Made by a program: the position numbers and the translations under genes. A model generated the notes under the pieces. The model did not search any database, had not been told where the DNA came from, and saw only the letters and a list, made by a program, of their open reading frames with translations. Of a DNA stretch of 64,000 bases, positions 30,265-39,288 are shown piece after piece (position 1 is the stretch's first letter; each line of letters starts with the position of its first letter). Origin of the DNA: Aquibium sp. ELW1220 (GTDB lineage Bacteria > Pseudomonadota > Alphaproteobacteria > Rhizobiales > Rhizobiaceae); contig NZ_JAOAOQ010000020.1 in NCBI RefSeq assembly GCF_030398385.1, positions 4,654 through 68,653 on the forward strand, written 5' to 3'.

Positions 30265-30491
30265 GTCTCGCCGCGCGTCAGCGCCATGATATCGTCGGTG
30301 GACAGTCCCTTGCCGGCGTGACCACGCAAGGCTTCGAAACGATCGGGTGGAGGCGATTTCGTCGTCGCTTCGAGCACGATGCTGCCGTCGGTGGCCCGCC
30401 GGAACCGCACCTCGCTTCCCGGCTTCAATCCGAGGTGATCGCGCACGGCCTTCGGTATCGTGACTTGGCCCTTCACCGTGACGGTGCCCAT
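30261..30491 (-). CDS. AbrB/SpoVT-type antitoxin (VapB-like)
   Basis: A 76-aa antitoxin. The N-terminal swapped-hairpin AbrB fold reads TVTVKGQVTIPKAVRDHLGLKPG, SEVRFRR; the C-terminal tail (ALRGHAGKGLSTDDIMAL) would wrap the toxin. A perfect AGGAGG four bases before the ATG at 30491 fixes the start. It probably represses its own promoter: two GGTAATAC repeats 20 bp apart lie at 30503-30530. Confidence 0.87.
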   Translation of the reverse strand: MGTVTVKGQVTIPKAVRDHLGLKPGSEVRFRRATDGSIVLEATTKSPPPDRFEALRGHAGKGLSTDDIMALTRGET

Positions 30492-30502
30492 GACGCCTCC
30501 TT

Positions 30503-30530
30503 GGTAATACATGTTTCGGAAAGGTAATAC
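30503..30530 (-). repeat. Direct repeat GGTAATAC x2, likely vapBC operator
   Basis: GGTAATAC occurs at 30503-30510 and again at 30523-30530, spaced 20 bp (two helical turns), just upstream of the antitoxin ribosome site. Paired sites on one DNA face suit a dimer-of-dimers AbrB-type repressor. Confidence 0.35.
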
Positions 30531-30596
30531 CCGCAACCCTCCCGAACAAGCGCTCTCGCCTCGACATCGCCGCCGTTCCATGCGATTTCGACGCCC

Positions 30597-31238
30597 ATGC
30601 CCCTCGACATAAAAATCTGCGGCCTTTCCACGCCCGACACGCTGTCCGCCGCACTCGACGGCGGGGCGACGCATGTCGGTTTCATCTTCTTTGCCAAAAG
30701 CCCGCGCAACGTGACGCCCGCCGAGGCCGGCCGGCTGCGCCAGGCGGCGCGGGGGAGGGCGCAGGCGGTGGCCGTCACCGTCGATGCCGACGACGCCTTT
30801 CTCGACGCGATCGTCGCCGAGATGGCCCCCGACATGCTGCAGCTGCACGGCAAGGAGACGCCCGCGCGCGTCGCCGAGGTCAAGGCGCGCCACGGCCTGC
30901 CGGTGATGAAGGCGTTTTCGGTCGCCGATAAGGCTGATCTGGAGAAGATCGCGCCGTTCCGCGCCGTGGCCGACCGCTTCCTGTTCGACGCCAAGCCGCC
31001 GAAGGGCGCGGAGCTTCCGGGGGGCAACGGCGTCTCGTTCGACTGGACGGTGCTCGCCGGGCTCGATCCGTCGGTCGACTACATGCTGTCGGGCGGACTG
31101 ACGCCGGGCAACGTCGCCGAGGCGCTCCGCCTGGTCTCGCCGCCCGGCCTCGACGTCTCTTCCGGCGTAGAGAGCGCGCCGGGGGTGAAGGATGTCGGCC
31201 TGATCGCCGATTTCTTCCGCGCCGTCCGCGGCGCTTGA
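30597..31238 (+). CDS. trpF: Phosphoribosylanthranilate isomerase
   Basis: A 213-aa TIM-barrel enzyme of tryptophan synthesis. It has the catalytic Cys in IKICGL (residue ~8), HVGFIFFAKSPRNV, MLQLHGKET, FLFDAKPPKG (catalytic Asp) and the phosphate-binding MLSGGLTPGNV and DVSSGVESAPGVKD. It is the first gene of the trpF-trpB-[TA pair]-trpA-accD-folC series and diverges from the vapBC pair. Confidence 0.96.
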   Translation: MPLDIKICGLSTPDTLSAALDGGATHVGFIFFAKSPRNVTPAEAGRLRQAARGRAQAVAVTVDADDAFLDAIVAEMAPDMLQLHGKETPARVAEVKARHGLPVMKAFSVADKADLEKIAPFRAVADRFLFDAKPPKGAELPGGNGVSFDWTVLAGLDPSVDYMLSGGLTPGNVAEALRLVSPPGLDVSSGVESAPGVKDVGLIADFFRAVRGA

Positions 31239-31302
31239 GCCGCGCTCTCCTCGCCCCGCGCGAGTGGCGCAAGGGTGGACCCGGCAGAGACCGGGACGGA
31301 GA

Positions 31303-31368
31303 GGGCAAAATCCGCCGTTGAAGAGGGCAGGGGCTGCGTCCGCGACGGCGACAAGCCGGATTTTGCCC
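31303..31368 (+). repeat. 12-bp perfect inverted repeat between trpF and trpB
   Basis: GGGCAAAATCCG (31303-31314) and CGGATTTTGCCC (31357-31368) are exact complements around a 42-base GC-rich core that can itself fold (GCCGTT.../...GACGGC). It lies in the 219-base trpF-trpB gap. It could be an mRNA stem affecting trpB expression or a mobile palindromic repeat; no T-run follows, so it is not a normal terminator. Confidence 0.45.
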
Positions 31369-31457
31369 GTCCTTCCCCGTTGCCTTTCGGCCCTCCGACA
31401 CGATATGCGAGACCCAACGAGAGCCGTCGGCGTGGCCCGGCAGGCGAGGAGAGCGCT

Positions 31458-32678
31458 ATGAACCAGCCGGTCGCACCGAATTCCTTCCGCACGGGACCCA
31501 ACGAGCAGGGCATGTTCGGCATCTTCGGCGGGCGCTTCGTCGCCGAGACGCTGATGCCGCTGATCCTCGACCTCGAGAAGCACTGGACCGAGGCGCGCAA
31601 TGACCCTGCCTTCAAGGCCGAGCTGGAGAACCTGAACACCCACTATACCGGCCGCCCGTCGCCGCTCTATTTCGCCGAGCGGCTGACGGAGCATCTCGGC
31701 GGCGCGAAGATCTATTTCAAGCGCGACGAGCTGAACCATACCGGATCGCACAAGATCAACAATTGCCTCGGCCAGATCCTGCTCGCCCGGCGCATGGGCA
31801 AGAAGCGCATCATCGCCGAAACCGGCGCCGGCCAGCATGGCGTCGCCTCGGCCACCGTGGCTGCGCGCTTCGGTTTCCCCTGCATCGTCTACATGGGCGC
31901 CACCGACGTGCAGCGCCAGGCGCCCAACGTGTTCCGCATGAAGCTGCTCGGCGCCGAAGTGCGGCCGGTCACCTCCGGCCACGGCACGCTGAAGGACGCT
32001 ATGAACGAGGCCCTGCGCGACTGGGTCACGAACGTGGAGGACACCTACTACATCATCGGCACCGCCGCCGGCCCGCATCCCTATCCCGAGCTGGTGCGCG
32101 AGTTCCAGTCGGTGATCGGCCGCGAGACGAAGGAGCAGATGCTGGCCGCCGAAGGCCGCCTGCCCGACATGCTGGTGGCCGCCGTCGGCGGCGGCTCCAA
32201 CGCCATCGGCCTGTTCCACCCCTTCCTCGACGACAAGGACGTGCAGATCGTCGGCGTCGAGGCCGGCGGCAAGGGCCTGTCGGGTGAAGAGCACTGCGCC
32301 TCGCTGACCGCCGGCTCGCCCGGCGTGCTGCACGGCAACCGCACCTATCTGCTGCAGAACGAGGACGGCCAGATCAAGGACGGCCATTCGATCTCGGCCG
32401 GTCTCGACTATCCCGGCATCGGTCCAGAGCACTCCTGGCTGAAGGATTCGGGCCGCGTCGAATACGTGCCGATCATGGACCAGGAGGCGCTGGAGGCGTT
32501 CCAGCTGCTGACGAAGCTCGAAGGCATCATCCCGGCGCTGGAGCCCGCCCACGCGCTGGCCGAGGTCATCAAGCGCGCGCCGACGATGGGCAAGGACCAG
32601 ATCATCGTGATGAACCTCTGCGGCCGCGGCGACAAGGACATCTTCACGGTGGGCAAGATCCTGGGAGTGGAGCTGTAG
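31458..32678 (+). CDS. trpB: Tryptophan synthase beta chain
   Basis: A 406-aa PLP enzyme condensing indole with serine. The PLP lysine is in [34 protein letters not shown], the phosphate loop [10 protein letters not shown] and the C-terminal CGRGDKD are all present. GAGGAG stands just upstream of the ATG at 31458. It normally forms the alpha2beta2 complex with TrpA, whose gene here is separated from it by a toxin-antitoxin pair. Confidence 0.97.
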   Translation: MNQPVAPNSFRTGPNEQGMFGIFGGRFVAETLMPLILDLEKHWTEARNDPAFKAELENLNTHYTGRPSPLYFAERLTEHLGGAKIYFKRDELNHTGSHKINNCLGQILLARRMGKKRIIAETGAGQHGVASATVAARFGFPCIVYMGATDVQRQAPNVFRMKLLGAEVRPVTSGHGTLKDAMNEALRDWVTNVEDTYYIIGTAAGPHPYPELVREFQSVIGRETKEQMLAAEGRLPDMLVAAVGGGSNAIGLFHPFLDDKDVQIVGVEAGGKGLSGEEHCASLTAGSPGVLHGNRTYLLQNEDGQIKDGHSISAGLDYPGIGPEHSWLKDSGRVEYVPIMDQEALEAFQLLTKLEGIIPALEPAHALAEVIKRAPTMGKDQIIVMNLCGRGDKDIFTVGKILGVEL

Positions 32679-32748
32679 CCGCTAACCGGATTGGTGGCAC
32701 GCGCCGGGCGTGATAGACTGCGATTTCAGCACGAACGGGGACGAACCG

Positions 32749-33039
32749 ATGGGCGAGGTGCCGCTTTCGCTTCATGTGACCGCCGAGACCAAGCGGGAAC
32801 TGGAGGAGCATGCCCGGCAACTGAACGTGTCGGTGGCAGAGATCGCCGAGCGGGCGATCTCATCCTATCTCGAAATCCCCGCCCGCGAGCGCGCGCTCCT
32901 CAAGGAGAGGCTCGCCGAGGCCGACAAGGGGGTTTTCATATCCAGTGAGGCCATGATGCGCTGGGTGGAAAGCTGGGGGACTGGCGAAGAACTCCCGCCG
33001 CCCGAACCGGACGTCTTCCTTCCGCCGCGGCGCCGATGA
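32749..33039 (+). CDS. Ribbon-helix-helix antitoxin-like protein
   Basis: A 96-aa protein with an N-terminal RHH pattern: VPLSLHVTAETKRELEEHA followed by NVSVAEIAERAISSYLE. The proline-rich acidic C-terminal part is probably the toxin-binding tail. I chose the ATG at 32749, which has GGGGACG upstream; an in-frame GTG at 32710 lacks a ribosome site. Its stop overlaps the toxin start by 4 bp. It sits inside the trp operon on the same strand. Confidence 0.75.
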   Translation: MGEVPLSLHVTAETKRELEEHARQLNVSVAEIAERAISSYLEIPARERALLKERLAEADKGVFISSEAMMRWVESWGTGEELPPPEPDVFLPPRRR

Positions 33040-33347
33040 AACTCGTCTTCCTCGCGTCGACGAAACCCGACCTGAACTGGTTTCGAACCTACTATGAGAC
33101 GATCTTTCCCGAGGGCTTGGGCACGGCGCGCCTGCACTACGTGAAGGCCATCGACAACATCGTTCTCAACCCCTACATCGGCCGGCAGATCGGGATGGAG
33201 GGTTTGCGGAAACTCCCCGTCCGCAAGACGCCTTTCGCGATCGTATACGAGGTCTTCGACGATCGTATCGAAATCGTTCGGATATGGGATCAACGTGCGG
33301 ACCCCGAATCGCTCGGGTTCGAAGAAGAGGCTGCCGTCCTGGAATGA
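33036..33347 (+). CDS. ParE/RelE-family toxin-like protein
   Basis: A 103-aa ParE/RelE fold protein: a helical start ([13 protein letters not shown]), an [22 protein letters not shown] linker, then strands [18 protein letters not shown] and [11 protein letters not shown]. The R-K-x-x-x-x-x-F-A-I-V-Y block is typical. Whether it poisons gyrase or cuts mRNA cannot be told. It is coupled on both sides by ATGA overlaps: to the antitoxin at the 5' end and to trpA at the 3' end. Confidence 0.8.
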   Translation: MKLVFLASTKPDLNWFRTYYETIFPEGLGTARLHYVKAIDNIVLNPYIGRQIGMEGLRKLPVRKTPFAIVYEVFDDRIEIVRIWDQRADPESLGFEEEAAVLE

Positions 33348-34186
33348 CCGACACCCGCATCGACCGCCGCATGGCGAAGCTCAAGGCCGAAGGCCGCCCC
33401 GCCCTCGTCACCTATTTCATGGGCGGCGACCCCGACTACGCGACCTCGCTGTCGATCATGAAGGCGCTGCCGAAGGCAGGCAGCGACGTCATCGAGCTCG
33501 GCATGCCCTTCTCAGACCCCATGGCCGACGGACCGGCGATCCAGGCCGCGGGCCTGCGCGCGCTGAAGGCCGGCCAGACGCTGAAGAAGACGCTCGCCAT
33601 GGCGGCAGACTTCCGCAAGGGGGACGACGAGACGCCGATCGTCATGATGGGCTATTACAACCCGATCTACGTCTATGGCGTCGAGCGCTTCCTCGCCGAT
33701 GCGATCGAGGCGGGAATCGACGGCCTGATCGTGGTCGACCTGCCGCCGGAGATGGACGAGGAGCTCTGTATTCCCGCCGTGCGCGCCGGCATCAACTTCA
33801 TCCGCCTCGCCACGCCCACCACCGACGACATGCGCCTGCCCAAGGTGCTCGAGAACACGTCGGGCTTCGTCTACTACGTGTCGATGACCGGCATCACCGG
33901 CTCCGCGCTCGCAGACACGGGCAAGGTGGGCGACGCCGTCCGCCGTATCAAGAGCCATACCGGCCTGCCGGTCTGCGTCGGCTTCGGCGTCAAGACGGCG
34001 GAGCAGGCGCGGGCCATCGGCGCCTCGGCCGACGGGGTCGTGGTCGGCACGGCGATCGTCAACGCTGTCGCCAACGTGCTGGGGCCGAAGGGCGAGATGA
34101 CCGCCGACCCGGCCGAGGCCGTCGCCACGCTGGTTGCCGGCCTCGCCCAGGGCGTGCGCCAGGCCCGCCTTGCTGCCGCCGAATAA
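33344..34186 (+). CDS. trpA: Tryptophan synthase alpha chain
   Basis: A 280-aa TIM-barrel enzyme splitting indole-3-glycerol phosphate to indole. It has the catalytic Glu in [16 protein letters not shown], the catalytic Asp in [10 protein letters not shown], the loop [11 protein letters not shown] and phosphate-binding [10 protein letters not shown] and [11 protein letters not shown]. The start overlaps the toxin stop (ATGA at 33344-33347), so translation of trpA now depends partly on ribosomes finishing the toxin gene. Confidence 0.97.
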   Translation: MTDTRIDRRMAKLKAEGRPALVTYFMGGDPDYATSLSIMKALPKAGSDVIELGMPFSDPMADGPAIQAAGLRALKAGQTLKKTLAMAADFRKGDDETPIVMMGYYNPIYVYGVERFLADAIEAGIDGLIVVDLPPEMDEELCIPAVRAGINFIRLATPTTDDMRLPKVLENTSGFVYYVSMTGITGSALADTGKVGDAVRRIKSHTGLPVCVGFGVKTAEQARAIGASADGVVVGTAIVNAVANVLGPKGEMTADPAEAVATLVAGLAQGVRQARLAAAE

Positions 34187-34244
34187 TCGCCCCATCTAGG
34201 GGACAAGGGGCCGCGCTGAAGGCCCCGCGGAAGGAGACCCTTCG

Positions 34245-35171
34245 ATGAACTGGATCACGAACTACGTTCGCCCGAAGATCAATTCCATGCTCGGCCGGCG
34301 CGACATGCCGGAAAACCTCTGGATCAAATGTCCCGAGACAGGCGAGATGGTGTTCCACAAGGATCTCGAGGAGAACCAGTGGGTCATCCCGGCGTCGGGG
34401 CACCACATGCGGATCTCGGGCAAGGACAGGCTGCGCTTCTTCTTCGACGAAGGCCGCTACGAGCTTCTGGAGAACCCGAAGGTCGCGATCGATCCGCTCA
34501 AGTTCCGCGACGAGAAGCGCTACACCGACCGCCTGCGCGACGCCCGCACCAAGACCGGCATGGAAGACGCCATTCTCAATGCCGTCGGCACCATCGACGG
34601 GCTGGAGGTGATGGCCACCGTCCAGGACTTCGCCTTCATGGGCGGCTCGCTCGGCCTCGCCGCCGGCGAGGCCATCGTGCACGGCTTCGAAACCGCGCTG
34701 AAGCGGCGCCTGCCGCTGGTCCTCTTCGCCGCCTCCGGCGGTGCACGTATGCAGGAAGGCATCCTGTCCCTGATGCAATTGCCGCGCACCACGGTCGGCG
34801 TCGACCGCCTGAAGGAGGCCGGCTTGCCTTACTTCGTGGTCCTCACCAATCCGACGACCGGTGGCGTGACAGCCTCCTACGCCATGCTTGGCGACGTCCA
34901 CATTGCCGAGCCTGGTGCGCTGATCGGCTTCGCCGGCCCGCGCGTCATCGAGCAGACCATCCGCGAGAAGCTGCCGGAAGGGTTCCAGCGCGCCGAGTAC
35001 CTGATGGAGCACGGCATGGTCGACATGGTGGTGCCGCGAACCGAACTGAAGTCGACGATCGCGCGCCTGATGAAGATCTTACTGAACACTCCGCTGCCGC
35101 TGACCATCGAGGCGCAAACGGAAACGCCGGAGACGCAGGCCGAAGAGGCCGAATCGCATCAGCCGGCGTAG
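34245..35171 (+). CDS. accD: Acetyl-CoA carboxylase carboxyltransferase beta subunit
   Basis: A 308-aa AccD, first committed step of fatty acid synthesis with AccA. The crotonase-type core is intact ([51 protein letters not shown]). The N-terminal zinc ribbon, normally C-x2-C...C-x2-C, keeps only Cys29; the other positions read Thr32, Ile48 and Ser51 (KCPETG and VIPASGHH). The same loss is known to me in other Rhizobiales AccD proteins, so it is lineage-specific rather than decay. It follows trpA by 58 bases. Confidence 0.96.
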   Translation: MNWITNYVRPKINSMLGRRDMPENLWIKCPETGEMVFHKDLEENQWVIPASGHHMRISGKDRLRFFFDEGRYELLENPKVAIDPLKFRDEKRYTDRLRDARTKTGMEDAILNAVGTIDGLEVMATVQDFAFMGGSLGLAAGEAIVHGFETALKRRLPLVLFAASGGARMQEGILSLMQLPRTTVGVDRLKEAGLPYFVVLTNPTTGGVTASYAMLGDVHIAEPGALIGFAGPRVIEQTIREKLPEGFQRAEYLMEHGMVDMVVPRTELKSTIARLMKILLNTPLPLTIEAQTETPETQAEEAESHQPA

Positions 35172-35226
35172 AGAACCGGGCTCGCCCGGGCAACAACGGC
35201 ACGGCGACGAGCGCAGGGGCATATTC

Positions 35227-36558
35227 GTGACCACTTCCAGGGCCGACCGCGAGATCGCGCGGTTGATGACGCTGCACCCCAAGGGCTTCGACCTGTCGCT
35301 GGACCGTATCCGGCGGCTGCTCGATCGGTTGGGCAATCCGCAGGACCGGCTGCCGCCCGTCATCCACATCGCCGGCACCAACGGCAAGGGTTCGGCGGCG
35401 GCTTTCTCGCGCGCCTTGCTCGAAGCCGCGGGCCACATGGTCCACGTGCACACCTCGCCGCACCTCGTCTCCTGGCACGAACGCTACCGCATGGCCGCGC
35501 CCGATGGCGGCCGCTTCGTCTCCGACGAGGTCTTCGCCGAGGCGATCGGCCGTGTCGCGGAGGCCAACCAGGGCGAGACGATCACGGTCTTCGAAATCCT
35601 GACTGCCGTCGGCTTCGTGCTCTTCTCCGAGCATCCCGCCGACGCGGTGATCCTCGAGGTCGGCCTCGGCGGCCGATTCGACGCGACCAACGTGGTCGCT
35701 CGCCCCGCCGTCACCATCGTCATGCCGATCTCGCTCGACCACCAGGCCTATCTCGGCGACCGGGTCGAACTGATCGCGGCCGAAAAGGCGGGCATCATGA
35801 AGCGGGGCGTGCCCGTCGTCATCGGCCAGCAGGAATCCGACATCGCACGCGACGTGCTGGTCGACACCGCCGATCGGCTCGACTGCCCGACCTTCGTCTA
35901 CGGCCAGGATTTCCTGTCATTTTCTGAAAACGGCCGCCTGACCTACCAGGACGACGACGGCCTGCTCGACCTGCCATTGCCGCGCCTGCCCGGCCGCCAC
36001 CAGTTTGCCAATGCAGCCGCCGCTATTGCGGCCGTCAAGGCGGCGGGCTTCACGCTGCCCATGACGGCGGTCGAGAAGGCCATGATCTCGGTGGACTGGC
36101 CGGGCCGCATGCAGCGGCTGAGCAACGGCCGCCTTGCGGAACTGGCGCCGGAAGGCGCGGAGATCTGGATCGACGGCGGCCACAATCCGGGCGCCGGTGC
36201 GGTCATCGCCGAGGCGCTCGGCGCACAGGAGGAACGCTTCGCGCGGCCGCTGTTCCTGATCTGCGGCATGATCTCGACCAAGGACCAGACCGGTTTCTTC
36301 GCCGCCTTCGAAGGCATCGCGCGCCATGTCTTCACCGTGCCGGTGGCGGGGAGCGACGCGGGCGTCCCGAACGACCAGCTTGCCATCCGCGCCGCCGAAG
36401 CGGGTCTCTCGGCCGAGCCCATCAACTCGGTTGCCGAGGCGCTGACGCTGCTGCGCGACAACTGGGAGAACAACGAACCGGCGCCGCGCATCCTCATCTG
36501 CGGCTCGCTCTATCTGATGGGCGACGTGCTTCGCGAGAACGGCACCCCGCCGGTCTGA
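35227..36558 (+). CDS. folC: Dihydrofolate synthase / folylpolyglutamate synthase
   Basis: A 443-aa Mur-ligase-family enzyme adding glutamate to dihydropteroate and folates. It has the P-loop HIAGTNGKGSAAAF, SPHLVSWHERYR, EVGLGGRFDATNV, ISLDHQAYLGD, LPGRHQFANAAAAI and WIDGGHNPGAG. The start codon is GTG at 35227, 55 bases after accD. It closes the operon and converges with the DUF2852 gene across a strong hairpin. Confidence 0.95.
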   Translation: MTTSRADREIARLMTLHPKGFDLSLDRIRRLLDRLGNPQDRLPPVIHIAGTNGKGSAAAFSRALLEAAGHMVHVHTSPHLVSWHERYRMAAPDGGRFVSDEVFAEAIGRVAEANQGETITVFEILTAVGFVLFSEHPADAVILEVGLGGRFDATNVVARPAVTIVMPISLDHQAYLGDRVELIAAEKAGIMKRGVPVVIGQQESDIARDVLVDTADRLDCPTFVYGQDFLSFSENGRLTYQDDDGLLDLPLPRLPGRHQFANAAAAIAAVKAAGFTLPMTAVEKAMISVDWPGRMQRLSNGRLAELAPEGAEIWIDGGHNPGAGAVIAEALGAQEERFARPLFLICGMISTKDQTGFFAAFEGIARHVFTVPVAGSDAGVPNDQLAIRAAEAGLSAEPINSVAEALTLLRDNWENNEPAPRILICGSLYLMGDVLRENGTPPV

Positions 36559-36587
36559 CGAGCGCTATCCGACCACTTCAAACGGAA

Positions 36588-36613
36588 GCGGCGCCGTGTT
36601 GCCACGGCGCCGC
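36588..36613. terminator. Hairpin between convergent folC and DUF2852 gene
   Basis: A perfect 11-bp stem, GCGGCGCCGTG (36588-36598) with CACGGCGCCGC (36603-36613), has a 4-nt loop and sits between two convergent stops. There is no clear T-run on either strand, so it may terminate in both directions inefficiently. Confidence 0.5.
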
Positions 36614-36640
36614 CGGAATTGACCCCTTGGAGCGATCACG

Positions 36641-37105
36641 TCAGTCGTCGAGCAGGGTCGGTCCGCTCTTCGGCGCGCCGTTCGTCGGCTCGCCGGCGTC
36701 GCGCTGACGCTTGCGCTCGGACATGAAGCGGTCGAACTCTTCCTGGTCCTTGGCGCGGCGCAGTTCGCGCAGGTAGCCATCGAATTCCGCGCGCATCTCG
36801 TCGAGCTTGCGGCGCTCTTCCTCGATGCGAGTCATCTCGGCATCGCGCCAGTCGTCGAAGGCGACGTTGCCGGTCCGGCCCAAACCGCCATGACGGCCGC
36901 GCGCATGACGGCCCCGGCCCTTGCACGAGGCGAAGAAGCCGTCAGTGGCCTGGTTGACGTCGCGCTTGAACCCGTCAAGCCGGTCGCCCCAGATGATGTA
37001 GGCAAGCATGGCGAGGCCGAGCGGCCAGAACACCATGAAGCCGATCACCATCAGCGCAATCGTCGCCGGCGTCCATGCCGGACGGATCAGTGCAGTCGTG
37101 TTCAT
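36641..37105 (-). CDS. DUF2852 membrane-associated protein
   Basis: A 154-aa protein. The N-terminal signature TPATIALMVIGFMVFWPLGLAMLAYIIWGDR (14-44) is a single membrane segment characteristic of DUF2852 in Rhizobiales. It is followed by a Gly/Arg/His-rich linker and a charged coiled-coil region (RIEEERRKLDEMRAEFDGYL, ~94-113). Function is unknown. GGAAGGAA lies upstream of the ATG at 37105. Confidence 0.8.
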   Translation of the reverse strand: MNTTALIRPAWTPATIALMVIGFMVFWPLGLAMLAYIIWGDRLDGFKRDVNQATDGFFASCKGRGRHARGRHGGLGRTGNVAFDDWRDAEMTRIEEERRKLDEMRAEFDGYLRELRRAKDQEEFDRFMSERKRQRDAGEPTNGAPKSGPTLLDD

Positions 37106-37356
37106 CGTTTCCCGTTCCTTCCGTAGGGGGCAGCCGAACCGGGCTGCATGGTTTCGAAATGGGAACCGGAAAACGGCTATTCAAGCGTCGGGAATGTAAA
37201 GTTGTGCAAACGGAAGACGCACGTCGTCGCCCGCTGAACCTGGGGAAGAACAGGATCCGCGGTGTCTCGGACACGCCGCGCTGCCTCTCTGAATGAGATC
37301 GAGACCGCCCAGTGGCGACCTCGGTCCGTCAGGCTACGTCCCCCGTGCCAGGCGCG

Positions 37357-38025
37357 TCAGAAGCGGTAGTTGAGCGTGAACCGCACGGTGTGCAGGTCCA
37401 TATCGACATCCGAGTTGAAGCCGTTGTTGGCGACGAACGTCGCATTGCCGAAATCGGTGTAGCGATACTCCAGACCGGCAGACCAGTTCATGTTGATGGC
37501 ATATTCGAGGCCTGCTCCGACCGTCCAGCCATCGAAGGTCTCGCTCAGCGTCTGGCCGGTGAAGCTGTTGAAGCGGTCGACATCCGCCCACGCCCAGCCC
37601 GCCGTCACATAGGGCAGGAACCGATCCATGGTATAGCCCAACCGAGCCCGCACGGATGCCATGCTGTTGATGTCCATCGAGACGGTCGTAGCGTTGAACC
37701 CGACCGCGCTGCCGTCAATCTCCGCAAAGGAGAAATCCGCCTCAACGCCGAGCAACAGCCCGCTGCCGAAGACGAAATTGTAGCCGACCTGGCCGCCGCC
37801 GAAGAACCCGTCCAGATCGAGATCCACGGCGCCGGGGAACCCGTTCGTGAACTCGGCGTCGCTGTCTGCCCAGCCATAGCCGCCGTGGACGCCGACATAG
37901 AAGCCGCTCCAGTCGATGCCGGCCACCATCGGCACCGGCTCCTCGTAGGTCACGACGTCGGCCGCGCGGGATTGTCCACCGATCGTCACCAATGCTGCGG
38001 AAGCGAGAAGCAACATGCGTAGCAT
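37357..38025 (-). CDS. Outer-membrane beta-barrel protein (Omp25/RopB-like)
   Basis: A 222-aa porin-like small barrel. A Sec signal (M-L-R-M-L-L-L-A-S-A-A-L, cleavage after SRA) precedes WSGFYVGVHGGYGWAD, the conserved first strand of the rhizobial Omp25/RopB group. Alternating aromatic strands follow (RFLPYVTAGWAWADV, WSAGLEYRYTDFG), and the protein ends in Y-R-F, the C-terminal aromatic needed by BAM. AGGAGG eight bases before 38025 fixes the start; the frame is open further upstream without a signal. It probably supports envelope stability. Confidence 0.88.
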   Translation of the reverse strand: MLRMLLLASAALVTIGGQSRAADVVTYEEPVPMVAGIDWSGFYVGVHGGYGWADSDAEFTNGFPGAVDLDLDGFFGGGQVGYNFVFGSGLLLGVEADFSFAEIDGSAVGFNATTVSMDINSMASVRARLGYTMDRFLPYVTAGWAWADVDRFNSFTGQTLSETFDGWTVGAGLEYAINMNWSAGLEYRYTDFGNATFVANNGFNSDVDMDLHTVRFTLNYRF

Positions 38026-38207
38026 AGCAATACCCTCCTGAATGCCTGAACCTATACTGGTCCTCAGCTTCAGGAGATGTCTAGTCGTCATGTGACGAAG
38101 AGAGAGACAGGCGATGAAGAAGAGGTTCATGAGTTGCTGTCGGGCAACATAAAAAAATTGCCAGCAAGCAATGACAAATCGGAATTCGATACGATTGGAG
38201 GATTATT

Positions 38208-38339
38208 ATGGCTGATGGGGCGCAGGCAATACGTATTTTAAAAGTTACACGACGATTATCTTCAGGCGGAAAGGCAGCGATCCGTCCGCAGTGGCCGGCG
38301 GCTACGCTGCACGCGTCACCAGCTCCTGCACCGCCTTGA
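38208..38339 (+). CDS. Possible small ORF, 43 aa
   Basis: GGAGG lies six bases before the ATG at 38208, a strong ribosome site in a 276-base gap. The product (MADGAQAIRILKVTRRLSSG...) is basic then proline/alanine-rich, and its 3' third overlaps the end of the opposite-strand hydrolase, so the last codons may be accidental. I recognise no family. This is a weak call based on the ribosome site. Confidence 0.2.
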   Translation: MADGAQAIRILKVTRRLSSGGKAAIRPQWPAATLHASPAPAPP

Positions 38340-39087
38340 GCATCAGCGTCATGTCCTCCTCCCGCGATAGTCGATGGTCGCCATCCCGGATCAGCGTCAG
38401 CGTCACGTCGTCGGCTGGCAGATGCTCCACCAGCTTCTGCGCATGCGTGAATGGAACGTCGGGGTCCTTCATTCCCTGAAGGATGATCACAGGGCAGTGC
38501 GTGTCGATGAGCCCGTCGAGAACCCGGTTTCGCCGCCCGTCTTCGATCAGCGCGCGGGTGTAGACATTGGGCTCCGGCCCATATTGCGACGGCTCCTCGA
38601 AATAGCCTTTCGTCTCGAGGTCGCGTCTCTGTGTCTTCGTCAGCGTCGGTTCCATCAGTTCGACGGTGAAATCCGGCGCCGGTGCAATCAGCACCATCCC
38701 GGCGATCCGCCCGAGCGTGTCCTTTCGCGTGCGTTGACCCAGTTCCTGTGCCATGCGGAGAGCGATCCAGGCGCCCATGGACGAGCCGACGAGGATCTGC
38801 GGACCTTCGCAGCAGCGGTCGAAAACCGCCAGGCTCTCGCCCAGCCAGCGCGAGATCGTGCCGTCCGCGAAGGCACCGCCCGACTGGCCGTGTCCGGAAT
38901 AGTCGTGCCGCACGCAGGCATGGCCGTGCTCCCGCGCCCAGCCGGCGAGGCGTTCGGCCTTTGTGCCGGACATGTCGGACCGATAGCCGCCCAGCCAGAC
39001 GATGCCGGGCGCTCGCCCGGCATCGTGCCGCACCGCGATGCGTGCGCCTGCAACATCGACGAATTCCGACGCCTTCCGATCGTCCAT
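38302..39087 (-). CDS. Alpha/beta hydrolase
   Basis: A 261-aa alpha/beta hydrolase fold protein. The nucleophile elbow is GSSMG (Ser103); the oxyanion region is WLGGYRSDMSGTK (31-43) and the H-D-Y-S-G-H-G-Q-S-G loop is at 61-70. The acid (KDPDVPF) and His (DGDHRLS) follow near the C-terminus, completing the triad. There is no signal peptide. AAAGGAG six bases upstream supports the ATG at 39087. The layout resembles the ABHD10/palmitoyl-esterase-like family; the substrate is unknown. Confidence 0.85.
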   Translation of the reverse strand: MDDRKASEFVDVAGARIAVRHDAGRAPGIVWLGGYRSDMSGTKAERLAGWAREHGHACVRHDYSGHGQSGGAFADGTISRWLGESLAVFDRCCEGPQILVGSSMGAWIALRMAQELGQRTRKDTLGRIAGMVLIAPAPDFTVELMEPTLTKTQRRDLETKGYFEEPSQYGPEPNVYTRALIEDGRRNRVLDGLIDTHCPVIILQGMKDPDVPFTHAQKLVEHLPADDVTLTLIRDGDHRLSREEDMTLMLKAVQELVTRAA

Positions 39088-39199
39088 GACATGCTCCTTT
39101 CCCGTCGCTTGCGCCGTGCGCGCTCCACGGAATGGAACCCGTCGACGCTCTTCGCGTAAACCCGTTCGTATGGCGTGATTTCCGCGCGGCTTCGTGCTA

Positions 39200-39228
39200 T
39201 TGACAGAATTCCTGCCGTCCCGACATAG
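39200..39228 (+). promoter_or_regulatory. infC promoter
   Basis: TTGACA (39200-39205), a 17-base spacer and ACATAG (39223-39228) give a near-consensus promoter about 60 bases before the infC start. Confidence 0.6.
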
Positions 39229-39288
39229 GCGGCCGGGAGGAACCACGCAAATCACCCCGAACATTATCGGAACAAGGAGTACACGACC

